The position numbers and the translations under genes are program-made. 64,000 bases of DNA, taken from contig NC_052350.1 of NCBI RefSeq assembly GCF_009727055.1, forward strand, positions 18,226,840-18,290,839, given 5' to 3'. A model generated the notes under the pieces. The model saw only the letters and a list, made by a program, of their open reading frames with translations, had not been told where the DNA came from and did no database searches. Origin of the DNA: Benincasa hispida. Lineage: Eukaryota; Streptophyta; Magnoliopsida; Cucurbitales; Cucurbitaceae. Shown piece by piece: positions 10,451 through 20,795 of this stretch. The first letter of the stretch is position 1; every line of letters begins with the position of its first letter.

Positions 10451-13400
10451 ATTAAGCCTGTAAATACGACATCCAAGTTCTACTTTATTATTATTATTAT
10501 TTCGTTATTTTATAACATTGATTGTACGTTTTCAAAATCTAAACCAAGCTTTGAAACTAAATAAGCTTTCTATATAGAAAAGTAGTGATCTTGTTTTTGG
10601 TATCCGACAAAGGATTTGTAAGAAAAATAAAATTGTGATTTAGTAATTGTGAGAAAACAAACCCAACCAGCCATTATCAAAATTAACTCAGTTGATTATA
10701 TTGGTTAATTGCTTAGACCCAATCAAGATATCAGTATTACATTTATTTTTACAAAGCATGGTTTGCATTTTTAAAATTACCCTAATAAATCTCCCTTTTG
10801 TGTATCTCTATCGCGCAAGTTTGGCTAAAGTCGAACTAGACCAATTTTTAATTTTTTTTCCACTTGTATTCTAATCTAACATTAGCACAATTTTATTGGC
10901 CAATAATTTAAATATAAGATCGATATTCTATATTTAAATTTTAAATTTTATAAAAAAAATGTTTGCTGTTAGATTAATTTGATTTTGTATTTTTGGAATG
11001 TCATATTAGGATATAAATTTGATCGACTTTCTTTTGGAGATGCAAGCATGAATTCGATAGTTATCTGAAGTACATGTGATGCGATGATTGTATATTTACA
11101 CATTTTCTTGCTAAATATGCACTTTATCATTTATTGGTTGACCAACTCGCATTAAGAACGAGAAGACTTTCTCAAGTGTACGTGACAATAAGTCTCATAT
11201 TTAAAGATGATTGCTAAAAATTATTCTTTTGGTAATTTTTTTTTTCTGAATTAACAATAAAAAAATACTCATACAAATTAATTTCCTTGTAACTACTACT
11301 ATGGCTTTTTTTTAAGGGGAAACTATTACTCCAACAGAAGACAAGACAAAAATTACAATATTTGTAAATTATATTGTTTTGGATTGACAAGGAAACACAT
11401 GGGAAAATTTGTTAAAATAATAATTATGGAACATTTTTTTATTAAAAGAAAAGGGAAAAAAGCATAGTATTACTCTATTAACTTCTTATATTTACAATTT
11501 GACACTATTTTGTCGTATGCTACTTTATTTCATTAGTCTTGCACTATTTTAAAACTTTGTTGATGCAAATATTAAAGGGAGACTGATATATATATTGTTG
11601 AGTCGGGCATTGCACTTTTGTTAGTTAGCCCGATCCCAGGTTATCGAACCGAACATCTCCGAAGGATGGAACATCATGATGAAGAAAAAATTGACAATCG
11701 AAAGAACTCTTTCGACTCTAAAATTTTCAAGTGAGACGACTTAGCTGCAAAGAAGGAATTCATCATTTATCCACATGATGAGAAAATTTTTAGTACTATT
11801 GTAGTAGGGAAAATTTTCATTGATTACTTGCTATAAAAGTCTATTTAAGAATTATATAGGGTCAATCAAATAAATGAATAATAGATTAATAAATCATTTA
11901 ATAACTTGTCAAATAATCAATTTGAAAAGTAGTTTTTTTTTTTTTTTTTTTTTTTCACATCAATAGGTTAACTAGTATTTCCTCTCCAAATTAAGTTATA
12001 GGATTAAGTTAACTCAATTCCTTTGTTTAAAAATAAAAAAATAAAAAATAAAAAAATCAGACCCAACAAATTAATCATCAAATTTGACACCACAACACTT
12101 GCATCTCAAAAAATTTACCAATGCAATCATGAAAGTAGTTTATCCAATTACTTTTTCTAATTTTTAGAGAATCATAAAATTAGCTAATAAAACAACTCAA
12201 TCTCCCAACCCCTGTAAATCTAAAGTTAGATATCAATTTGGTCATTGCTATGTTTACTTTTTCTAATTTAAATATATTTTGTCCAATATTCTTCTTTTAA
12301 CTTGTTTGATTTGAAATTATGCTCGCATTAACGTGCTACATATACTCAAATTACGTTATTAGTATATTAAAATTAGGTTAAAATATCATTTTAGTTTCTA
12401 TATTTTGATTTTGTTCAATTTTAGTTCTTGTATTTAAATCTAAATTTAGTCGCTAGTTTATTATTGGTTTTTCAAAAGATTTTTTAAATTATTTATTTGC
12501 ATTTTCATTGTAAAATTTAGTCAAATATTCATATTTTTTGTTTTATTGCATGAAAATTGTTATTAAAGTCTAACTAACTTTGATAAAAATTAATCTTGAG
12601 AGACAAAATTTAAGATTCATTGAAAGCAAATGGACTAAAAACTTTATGAGTTCAAAAATATAAAGACCTAAATGAATTTTTTGAAAGTTCAAGGACTAAA
12701 AGTTTGGGGGATAAAAATGAAACACATTTAAAAATTTAAGAAAAATAGTTGCACCCATTTTTATCACTCCATCAAGTGCCTAATTACAAGTTTACACATG
12801 AAAATTTTTCTTTTTAAAATTTTTAAAAAATATATTTTTCTTATACCTTTTATTCTCTTTTAGCGATGTATACAGCTAAATGCAACCTCATTTGCACCAT
12901 TACACCCAAATATTACTCAAAATTAGATTATTTTTCAAATAAAGAAAAATGAACCAATTTATTTACAAATATAGCAAAATGTCAATATCTATCGATGATA
13001 GATCGTAATAGACTTCTATATGATAGATATTTATTGTGATTTATCATCTACTAATAAATGTCTATTATGGTCTATCGCGATTGATTATTCATATACAGTA
13101 ACATTTTACTATATTTGAAAATATTTTTAGCAGTTTTACTTTATCATTAAAACAATTACCCAAAATAAACCTTTTAAAAGTTGAGCAACATAGATTTCTA
13201 TTTTCATTTTTATTCTTTTTTTTTTTTTTTTTTTTTTTTTGTTAGTACCTTAAAGGACCAACAAAGAAACCTAAAATAAAATAAATTTATGACCCGAAAA
13301 AGACCAAAATTTGCAACTTGCAAGCCGCTATGAAACAAAACTTTCCCTAATTTGTATATAATTAATTAAAACGACTTCCACTTCCCAAAATTAAATAATA

Positions 13401-13560
13401 GTCAAATTCACACGGCCCTACTATGAAATATAAATTTTGGTTCAAATGTGAATGATTTTTCTTGCGAAATTGAAAACCAACCTAACGAAATTTCCAAGAA
13501 CTAAGAAAATCTCAGATTTTCCGGGAAAATGTTCGCCAAAGGAAAATTCCCCCCATTTCA
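10451..13560. other. AT-rich intergenic spacer with dispersed repeats
   Basis: No coding signal is visible. T-runs lie at 11933-11955 and 13210-13240. At 12380-12730 there is a degenerate repeat of the type TTTTAGTTTCTATATTTTGA / AAGGACTAAAAGT, with relatives near 32.9-33.5, 36.1-36.4, 50.0-50.3 and 54.7-54.9 kb. At 12950-13145 lies a member of the TGATAGA inverted-repeat family reported separately. The rest is featureless. Confidence 0.6.
12950..13145. repeat. TGATAGA / TCTATCA inverted-repeat family, copy A
   Basis: The block opens with ACAAATATAGCAAAATGTCA and closes with ACATTTTACTATATTTGAAA, which are roughly inverse. Its core is built from GATAGATC, GATAGATATTTATTGTGA and TATGGTCTATCGCGATTG. 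Related blocks occur at about 35.46-35.63 kb and 51.43-51.66 kb. The pattern suggests a MITE-like dispersed element with degenerate terminal inverted repeats. Confidence 0.5.
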
Positions 13561-13569
13561 ATATCTGAA

Positions 13570-13579
13570 CCAATATAAA
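13570..13579 (+). promoter_or_regulatory. TATA box of the 13.6 kb small gene
   Basis: CCAATATAAAT contains TATAAA at 13574-13579, about 66 bp before the ATG at 13645. This spacing suits a short 5' UTR. Confidence 0.45.
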
Positions 13580-13644
13580 TCTATGCTATTAAACACCAAT
13601 TTACCTCAATTCTCTGATCCTCCAACTAGATTTGCCCTAAAGAA

Positions 13645-13989
13645 ATGGTTGTAATTCACCGCTTCTTACTTCCGATTGCCCTAATTTCTCTTCTCTTGCT
13701 TTCTCAATCTCTCACAGCCATCTCCTCTGCTGATCAAGGCCATGATTCGAGTTCTTTCGCCGGGATACTCCGCCGGAATACGCTTCATTCACCGGAGCAT
13801 CAGCAAGAGGATAAGGATTCCGGCTCCTCTTTGGCCGAGAAGATCACTATGAAAAGAGGGGTTCGATCCGGCGTCATTGCAGGTCATTCCACAAGATCGT
13901 CGTCCAGCAGAGTGTCGTCGTCCTTTAATTTTGGCTCTGTGATTTGTTATTTCCACATAGCGTCTGTTTTTGCGTTGTTGTTGTTGTGA
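13645..13989 (+). CDS. Small secreted or membrane-anchored protein, 114 aa, single exon
   Basis: The family is not recognised with certainty. Residues 1-30 form a strong signal peptide (hydrophobic run LLPIALISLLLLS, cleavage likely after ISSA). The mature part is polar and Ser/Arg-rich. The C-terminus (about residues 98-114, ICYFHIASVFALLLL) is a second hydrophobic segment that ends the protein without a basic tail, as in GPI-anchor signals. A TATA box lies 66 bp upstream and the codon use differs from the AT-rich spacer, which supports a real gene. It shares architecture and length (114 aa) with the two-exon gene at 24.9 kb, but clear sequence similarity cannot be shown by eye. Confidence 0.6.
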   Translation: MVVIHRFLLPIALISLLLLSQSLTAISSADQGHDSSSFAGILRRNTLHSPEHQQEDKDSGSSLAEKITMKRGVRSGVIAGHSTRSSSSRVSSSFNFGSVICYFHIASVFALLLL

Positions 13990-14669
13990 ATTTTTGATCC
14001 GTATATGCTCCATTGACCATTTATTTCTGTTCGATTCATTTAATTTTTGTCACATAAGGTTGAAGTTCGTTGGGATTAAATTGGGAAATAAATCAAAAGT
14101 ATTCAATTGTCAATTGTAAACCATGGTCACCTTTACCTCCACCGAGAAGGTAATAAAAAAAATTGCAAATTGATTAATCCAATTGCGATTAAAGATTACC
14201 GTTACCATTATCCTTACTTTTTAAAGGAAAAATTATGATTTTAACACATTTAGTGTTACCGTTTCACCCTCAAAGGTAACCAGTAAACAAAATTCATAAT
14301 TCTAAGTAAACGCAACGCAGTAAAAAAAACAAACAATCGATTAAGGCTCATTACAATTTATCCATCAATGAAATTTCATTACGATTACACCAATTTTCAT
14401 TATGGTTTGATGAACCTGTCCTACGTTCCTATTGATGTTACTCGTGAGTTTCTAATTAACCACAAGTTGACGTGCCGTCGGCCGCCATTGCCTCGATCTT
14501 TGTCGGAATTTTGAGAAAAACCTTCGATAAGACTTATTTTCCTTATAATTTGGAAGGTGAAATTCACCTATTTGATTTTGGGTTAAATTTTATTTTCCTT
14601 ATAATTTGGCTTTGAAACTTAGGTTCAAGGTTTGAAAATTTTGAGGCATTGACCATCAAGCTAGACCAT
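13990..14669. other. Spacer and probable left remnant of the gypsy 5' LTR
   Basis: From 14100 to 14400 there are repeated ACCGTTACC/AATCCAATTGCG words with no coding signal. From about 14450 the text looks like LTR sequence (a short GC-rich stretch, then a direct repeat TTATTTTCCTTATAATTTGG at 14529 and 14589). Alignment to the 3' LTR is only convincing from about 14670. Confidence 0.4.
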
Positions 14670-15953
14670 TTTGTTTTGTAGAAAATTGGTGAAGCTCGGT
14701 AAGTTGTTGGATGGTTATTCTTTGTGGAAAAATTAAGTTATTGATTTTGGATTTAATTCATGATCAGATTGGCTAATTAGTTTTGGAGTTTGTCCACCAT
14801 AATTTTAGGTTGATTCAGATGTGCTAAAGAAATTCTAAGGAGATTTTGTTTTACGTGTTTTTTTTTTTACCAAGTTGAGGTAAGTAGTACTATTACCGGT
14901 GCCTTCGTGTCAAGCGGCCTAGATTAGATTTATAAAGTTAATTAATGGACCCTAGAAGCATGATCTGTCGTTGAGATATACTTATTGCATGACAGTTATG
15001 AGTATTATGAGCATGTTTGGATTTCTAATCAGTACTAAAAATTATATATGTGATGCATAATTAGACCAATAAGGTAGTTTACCATCTCGCCTTGATGCAT
15101 GTTTTATTTCAGAGGACCGATGGGTCTAGTTTCATGTTTGATGGTGTACCTACGGGCCGCTAGACATGTGTGAATCGACAGGTTCACGTTCATGTTATTT
15201 TTCCATGTTTGACGGTGTGCCTACGGGCCGCTAGACATGCTTGAGTCAACAGGTTCACGTTCATTTTATTTTCCATGTTTGACGATGTATCTACGAGCCG
15301 CTAGACATGCATGAGTCGACAGGTTCACGTTCATGTTATTTTTCCATCTTTGACGGTGTGCCTACGGGCCACTAGACATGCGTGAATCGATAGGTTCACT
15401 TTTATGTTATCTTTTGTTTGATGGTGTGCCATCCGGCCACTAGATATGCGAGTCAAGGCAAGACAGTACGTCTTTTGGTTTCTTTTCATCACCTAAAATC
15501 GATGTAGTTGTTTGAGCCACGGGCCATCATTCTCTGCTCATGGATGCATAGCCTGATCCCGGTAATGGGATTACTTACTGAGTATTTTATACTCAACCTT
15601 TATCTTTATTTTTTTTTCAGGTAAGGGCAAGGATACTCGGACGACTGACAAGAGGAATCCGTGACATTGCCAAAGGAACTAGAATTGCTTCTACATTTGA
15701 ACCTTTATGTTTTCTCACATTTTAATTTTATTATATTTATGATTTTTCTTTATTATTACTTCATGTTAAAGGGTACCCGGGTCTAACGATTTAAGATCTT
15801 AAGATAATGGCAGAATAGTTTCTTATACACTTAAGCAGTCCAAAATCATGTTATGTTATTTTATTTTATTTTATTTTTCCTCAATGTGAATATTTATGCA
15901 TGCATGCAGTAACAATTCCCTTTTTAGTAGTCCAAGGAAATGGGGTTGTTACA
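14670..15953 (+). repeat. 5' LTR, start missing
   Basis: It matches the 3' LTR at 21489 onward (GCAGAAAATTG, TGGATTTAATTCATGATCAG), at the ATTTTATACTCAACC box and at TTAAGCAGTCCAAAATCATG. It ends GGGGTTGTTACA at 15953, immediately before the primer binding site. It contains a five-copy tandem array, while the 3' LTR keeps only about one unit. Confidence 0.75.
15133..15450 (+). repeat. Tandem array in the LTR, about 70 bp x 5 copies
   Basis: Units begin CATGTTTGACGGTGTGCC at about 15133, 15204, 15274, 15345 and 15414 (period 70-71 bp). Each unit also carries GGGCCGCTAGACATG and AGGTTCACGTTCATG. Copies differ by scattered substitutions. The matching part of the 3' LTR (21667-21705) has about one unit, so the array expanded in, or was lost from, one LTR after insertion. 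Confidence 0.9.
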
Positions 15954-15970
15954 GTTAGTATCAGAGCCCG
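15954..15970 (+). promoter_or_regulatory. Primer binding site (initiator tRNA-Met type)
   Basis: GTTAGTATCAGAGCCCG directly follows the LTR end. It matches, with one change, the TGGTATCAGAGC consensus that pairs with the 3' end of initiator methionine tRNA in plant retroelements. Confidence 0.75.
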
Positions 15971-16153
15971 TGTTTTGGGTTCTGTAGACTAACTTACTAT
16001 GTAAGTCCAGGTTGTTACTTTTGGTCTATAACGGATTCTTCGTCGTCGCCAGGTATGTCCCTTATGAAAAGTATCTATGATAATATGCACCCAAGTATGT
16101 AGCATTTATGATTACATTTGATGTGTTTTACTGGTAAGGAAAGTAGCTAAGGG

Positions 16154-17540
16154 GTGGTTGCGAACAACTGTCAGGAAATTGTACGTGTTAGGGCAAGAGG
16201 CAGTCATAGGGTTACCGAAAGGGGGCGCGTTCCCGAAGAGCAGAATCTGACAGTTCAGGATCAAGATCCTCATGATAAGGATCCACAAATTCAAGATGCA
16301 CAAGTTCAGGACCCTCCGATACCAGAGGATTCCTTGCCGCCTAGGGACCCCTCAAGGTCAGGGTGGCAGCAAACCCAGACACGAAGTAGAGCCCAACACA
16401 CGACCATGCCACCACAGATGAGGCCACCCCAGTTGTTCCATCAGAGTTTACCGATTGGGAAACCACTATTGGGGAAGCAGTTACATCAACTGTGTTGAGT
16501 AAAGTGAAGGACATGCCGGATGAGCGACTGGCCCAGTTTGCTCAGTTCCAATGGACACCACCACCACAGGATCAGATGCCGCAAGTCCAAACTCAAAACA
16601 TGACCCAAAATCAAAGCATGTCAGGCATTTCAGTGGAGGTCAAGCATTTGCGAGATTTCAGGAAGTACAACCCCAACACCTTCAATTGGTACTAAAAGAC
16701 CCTACCAATGTAAAGTTATGGATATCCACAATTGAAATGATCTTTTGTTATATGAAATGCCCAAAAAATCAGAAAGTGCAATGTGTCGTTTTCATGCTTA
16801 CTAACAAAGCACAAATTTGGTGGCAGTCGGCAGAAAGGATGTTGGGTGTGGGAGGGGAACTGATGACATGGGAGCAGTTCAAGGAGCGCTTTTACGTGAA
16901 GTACTTCTCTGCCAACTTGAGGTACAATAAGCAGAAGGAGTTCTTGGAGCTGAGGCAGGGACACAGGTCGGTGGAAGAGTATGACCAGAAGTTTGACACC
17001 CTGTCTCGTTTCGCCCCCGAGTTGGTTGCCACGAAAGCTATGAGGGCAGAAAGGTTCGTTCAAGGCCTAAAAGACAGTATACGAGGTATTATGCGAGCCT
17101 TCAAACCAAGCACTTATGCTGAGGCACTTCACTTGACAGTTGAGGTGGACCCGCAGTCGGGAGACGAGCATTCATGAGCATTTGGGATGGGACCTTCCTC
17201 ACGTAAGAAGAGGAAGACAGATTAAAAGGATTTCGAGCCTCACCCCCATCAGAAGATTCAAAGCTCAGACAGACCGCTTCGACACTTTAAGCAGTAGGCT
17301 GTCGAGGCAGGTATGGTAGAAAGAAATCGGCCCGTGCGTAGCTCATGTGGAAGACGTCACTGGGGACAATGTTTGGCAGGCACTGGGGTTTGTTTTCGTT
17401 ACAAACAAGAGGGGCACTCGATAGATAAATGCCCTAATAGAAGCACGTCCGGTTACGGGAACCAGTTTGTAGGCCATGAACAGAGGAGTTTGGGTAGGCC
17501 TCAGCATCAACAAGGTCGTGTTTACTCAACCATCCGATAG
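16154..17540 (+). pseudogene. gag (capsid/nucleocapsid) pseudogene
   Basis: Three successive frames (16154-16498, 16492-16695, 16551-17177) cover one ancestral gag, so at least two frameshifts are present. The retrotransposon gag domain is clear at about 16690-17170: MTWEQFKERFYVKYF, KEFLELRQGHRSVEEYD, RFVQGLKDSIRG. The zinc knuckle at about 17389-17435 reads CFRYKQEGHSIDKCP, where the second cysteine of CX2CX4HX4C is tyrosine (codon TAC). The N-terminal part is a Q/P/D-rich linker (QDQDPHDKDPQIQDAQVQD). Confidence 0.85.
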
Positions 17541-17570
17541 TAGGTCGAGAAAGCAGGCACTGTTGTGACA

Positions 17571-17608
17571 CTGTCTCTTATACACATCTAGATGTGTATA
17601 AGAGACAG
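17571..17608. other. Nextera mate-pair junction adapter (contaminant), copy 1
   Basis: The 19-bp Tn5 mosaic end CTGTCTCTTATACACATCT is followed directly by its reverse complement. This 38-bp palindrome is the standard circularisation junction adapter of Illumina Nextera mate-pair libraries. It is not plant sequence and marks a chimeric join. Confidence 0.97.
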
Positions 17609-17706
17609 CGTTTGGTTATGGGAACCAGTTTGTAGGCCATGAACAGAGGAGTTCGGGTAGGCCTCAGCATCAACAAGGTCGTGTTTACTCAACCATCCAG
17701 CAGGAG
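17609..17706. repeat. Duplicate of 17446-17540 enclosed by two adapters
   Basis: The segment repeats the gag 3' part (GGGAACCAGTTTGTAGGCCA, GGTCGTGTTTACTCAACC) with about 95% identity. Its first bases and one internal site differ (TTTGGTTATG versus CCGGTTACG). It is best read as another retrotransposon copy pulled in by a mate-pair read. Confidence 0.9.
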
Positions 17707-17744
17707 CTGTCTCTTATACACATCTAGATGTGTATAAGAGACAG
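17707..17744. other. Nextera mate-pair junction adapter (contaminant), copy 2
   Basis: It is identical to the first 38-bp palindrome: the mosaic end CTGTCTCTTATACACATCT and its reverse complement. The text jumps here from the gag end to the end of the protease/linker region, so the protease active-site region of the element is missing from the assembly. Confidence 0.97.
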
Positions 17745-19260
17745 GCTTTAAATTTAAAGGGATGGAAACCGTGGTCCTGCCCAAAGTAATTTTCACCATG
17801 AAAGCCCAGAGGTTGCTTAACCAGGGTATCTAGAGTATCTTGGCTAGTTTCATTGACATTGAATAGCCTGAGGTCTCCTTGACTTCGGAGCCAGCGGTAT
17901 GAGACTACCCGGATGTCTTTCCAGTGGATCTCCTAGGTCTGTCGCCGCATCGGGAGATAGACTTTGCTATCAAGTTGGAGCCAAACACAACTTCTATCTC
18001 AAAAGCTTCATACAGAATGGCTTCAGCAGAACTGAAGGAGCTTAAGGTCTAGTTGCAAGAGTTGTTGGATAAGGGTTTCATCCACCCTAGTGTGTCCCCT
18101 TGAGGTGCGTCGATACTTTTTGTGAAAAAGAAAGATGGGTCATTACGTCTTTGCATTAACTACAGAGAATTACATAAGGTGACTATAAAAAACAAGTATC
18201 CGCTTCCCAGGATTGATGACTTGTTTAACCAGTTGCAAGAAGCTACAGTGTTTTCTAAGATTGATCTTCGGTCGGGATATCATCAGTTGAGGATAAATGA
18301 CAGCGATATTCCTAAGACAGCTTTTCGTTCGATATATGGGCATTATGAGTTCATCATGATGTCATTTGGGTTGACGAATGTTCCTGCAACATTCATAAAC
18401 CTGGTGAATAGGGTGTTTAAGGAATTCCTTGACACCTTTGCGTTAGTCTTCATAGATGGCATTTTGATTTATTTCAAGATAGAGGCGGAACACGAGAAGC
18501 ATTTACGAAAGGTTCTACAGATCTTGAGGGTGCAAAAGTTATATGCTAAGTCTTCCAAGTGCGAGTTTTGATTAAAGCAAGTGTCCTTTTTAGGGCATAT
18601 GGTATCCAAGGAAGGTGTATCTGTTGACCCCGCAAAATTGAGGCAGTCACGAGTTGGCCTCATCCAACCACAGTTGGGAAGGTGCGCAGTTTCTTGGGGT
18701 TGGTGGGTTATTATCATCATTTTAGGAAGGACTTTTCCTGTATAGCCACCCCTCTGACCCAGTTGACCCGAAAAAAGCTTCCTTTATTTGGAGTAAGGCT
18801 TGTGAAGATAGTTTCCAGGATCTCAAGAAAAGGTTGGTTACTACCCCAGTTCACCGTGCCGGATGGAATGGGTGGTTTTGTTATTTACAGTGATGCCTCC
18901 AAGAGAGGTTTGGGGTGCGTATTGATATAGCAAGGTAAGGTAGTTGCTTATGCCTCTCATCAGTTAAAGAACCATGAATTGAACTATCCCACACATGATT
19001 TGGAATTGGCAACCGTGGTTTTTGCTTTAAAAATGAAGGCACTACTTGTATGGTGAGAAGATACAAATTTCACCGACCACAAGAGTTTAAAATACTTCTT
19101 CACTCAGAATGAGTTAAACATGAGGCAACGTAGGTGGTTGGAGCTAGTGAAGGACTATGATTGTGAGATTCTGTACCATCTAGGGAAGACAAACGTAGTG
19201 GCGAATGCTCTAAGTAGGAAGGTAGCCCATTCAGCAGCCCTTATCACCAGAAAAACCTAG
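17745..19260 (+). pseudogene. Reverse transcriptase and RNase H of the gypsy element, inactivated
   Basis: Typical text begins YPDVFPVDLLGLSPHREIDF at about 17910, followed by an RT domain open from 18122 to 18571: [41 protein letters not shown]. The catalytic box reads FIDGIL instead of FIDDIL (glycine codon at 18458-18460), which should abolish polymerase activity. A stop replaces Trp after KCEF at 18571. RNase H follows in several frames: YSDASKRGLGCVLI (18887-18930), then a stop, [13 protein letters not shown], and [20 protein letters not shown] with ACC in place of one codon. Many lesions make it a fossil. Confidence 0.9.
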
Positions 19261-19293
19261 TTATGTAAGGACCTTAAGCGAGCCGAGATAGCA

Positions 19294-20760
19294 GTGATGG
19301 TAGGGGAGAACTCTGCACAGTTAGCACAATTATCGATACAACCGAGTTTGAGGCAGAGAATCATTGATGCTCAACGCAATGATCCTTACCTGGTTAAGGT
19401 AGCGCAACAGGTGAAGGCAGGGCAGGGTGGTGAGTTCTCCTTGTCCGTAGATAATGGTCTTACTTTTCAAAGATGCTTATGTATACCAGCAGACGGTGAC
19501 CTCAAGAATGATCTGTTATGGGAGGCTCATAATTCCCCATTTTCGATACATCCTGGCAGTACCAAAATGTACCAGGACCTAACACGTTGTTACGGGTGGA
19601 ATAACATGAAAGTGGAGATAGCAAATTTTTTCAGTAAATGCTTGGTGTGTCAGCAGGTGAAGGCCCCAAGACAAAAGCCAGCAAGCTTGTTGCAACCTTT
19701 GAGCGTACCAGAATGGAAATGGGAGAATGTCTCGATGGACTTCAATTGTGGAATTGTCGCGAACTACGAAGGGTTTTATAGTAATTTGGGTTATAGTGGA
19801 CAGACTCACTAAGCTAGCACATTTCATTCCAGGGAAGCCTACATATTCAGTAAATAGGTGGACTCAATTGTATATGAAAGAGGTGGTAAGATTGCACGGG
19901 GTGCCAGTGTCCATTATGTCTGATAGGGACCCTCGATTTACCTCTAGCTTTTGAAAGAGCCTTCAGGCAGCATTAGGTATCTTGGATTTCAGTACGGCAT
20001 TTCCCTCAAACTGAAGATCAAACAGAGCATTTAAACCAGACACTGGAGGATATGTTACGTGCTTGTGCATTAGAGTTTGCAGGGAGTTGGGACTCTCAGT
20101 TTGCCTATAATAATAGTTATCAGGTAACCATTGGCATATCACCAATTTGAGGTCCTTTGTGGAAGATTTGTAGGTCACCCATATGCTGGGATGAGATTGG
20201 TGAATGGAAATTACTAGGACCTGAATTAGTACAAACCATGAACAAGGCAATACAGAAGATTAGGGCCCAAATGTTGACGGCTCAAAGTAGGCAAAAGAGT
20301 TACACTGATGTTAGGCGTAAAGATCTGGAGTTTAAGGTAGGTGAAAAGGTGTTTCTGAAAGTGGTACTTATGAAAGGGGTGTTGAGATTTGGCAAGAAGG
20401 GTAAGTTAAACCCTCGGTTCATCGTCCATTTGAGATCTTAGAACGAATTGGTCCTGTAGCCTACGGTTGGCCTTGCCCCCATCCCTTTCTGCAGTTCATA
20501 ATATTTTTCATGTTTCCATGTTGAGGAAATACATAGCAGATTCATCTCATGTTGTGGATCATGAGCCTTTGCATTTGAATGAGAAACTGAGCTATGAAGA
20601 GAAGCCCATTCAAATCTTGGCCAGGAAGTGAAAGTTTTGCGCAACAAGGAGATAGCATTGGTGAAGGTCCTTTGGCGAAGATCACACAGTTCGAGGAAGC
20701 AATGTGGGAGCGTGAGAATGACGTGAGGGCGCATTATCCCGAGCTTTTTTATGACTAGGA
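19294..20760 (+). pseudogene. Integrase and C-terminal region of the gypsy element, broken
   Basis: The HHCC zinc-binding region is seen at about 19525-19650 (EAHNSPFSIHPGSTKMYQDL, then CLVCQQVKAPRQKP). The catalytic core starts NVSMDF at about 19725 and then shifts frame: [20 protein letters not shown] and [14 protein letters not shown] lie in 19727-19954. After a further break the C-terminal region reads KSYTDVRRKDLEFKVGEKVF (20297-20360), then MLRKYIADSSHVVDHEPL in another frame. No intact integrase can be made from this copy. Confidence 0.88.
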
Positions 20761-20775
20761 CTTTTGAGGACGAAA

Positions 20776-20795
20776 GTTTCTTAAGGGGACTAAGA
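20776..20795 (+). promoter_or_regulatory. Polypurine tract before the 3' LTR
   Basis: TTCTTAAGGGGACTAAGA ends just before TGTAACACCCC. A short purine-rich tract with the word AAGGGGAC is usual for priming plus-strand synthesis in this family. Confidence 0.6.

Noticed and set aside
13000..13100. GATAGA/TCTATC repeats as a CRISPR-like array
   Set aside because: Units are irregular and self-complementary, in a plant nuclear genome. They fit a MITE-type repeat.
17571..17744. Palindromes as transposon terminal inverted repeats or a regulatory hairpin
   Set aside because: They match the Nextera mate-pair junction adapter exactly and are synthetic.
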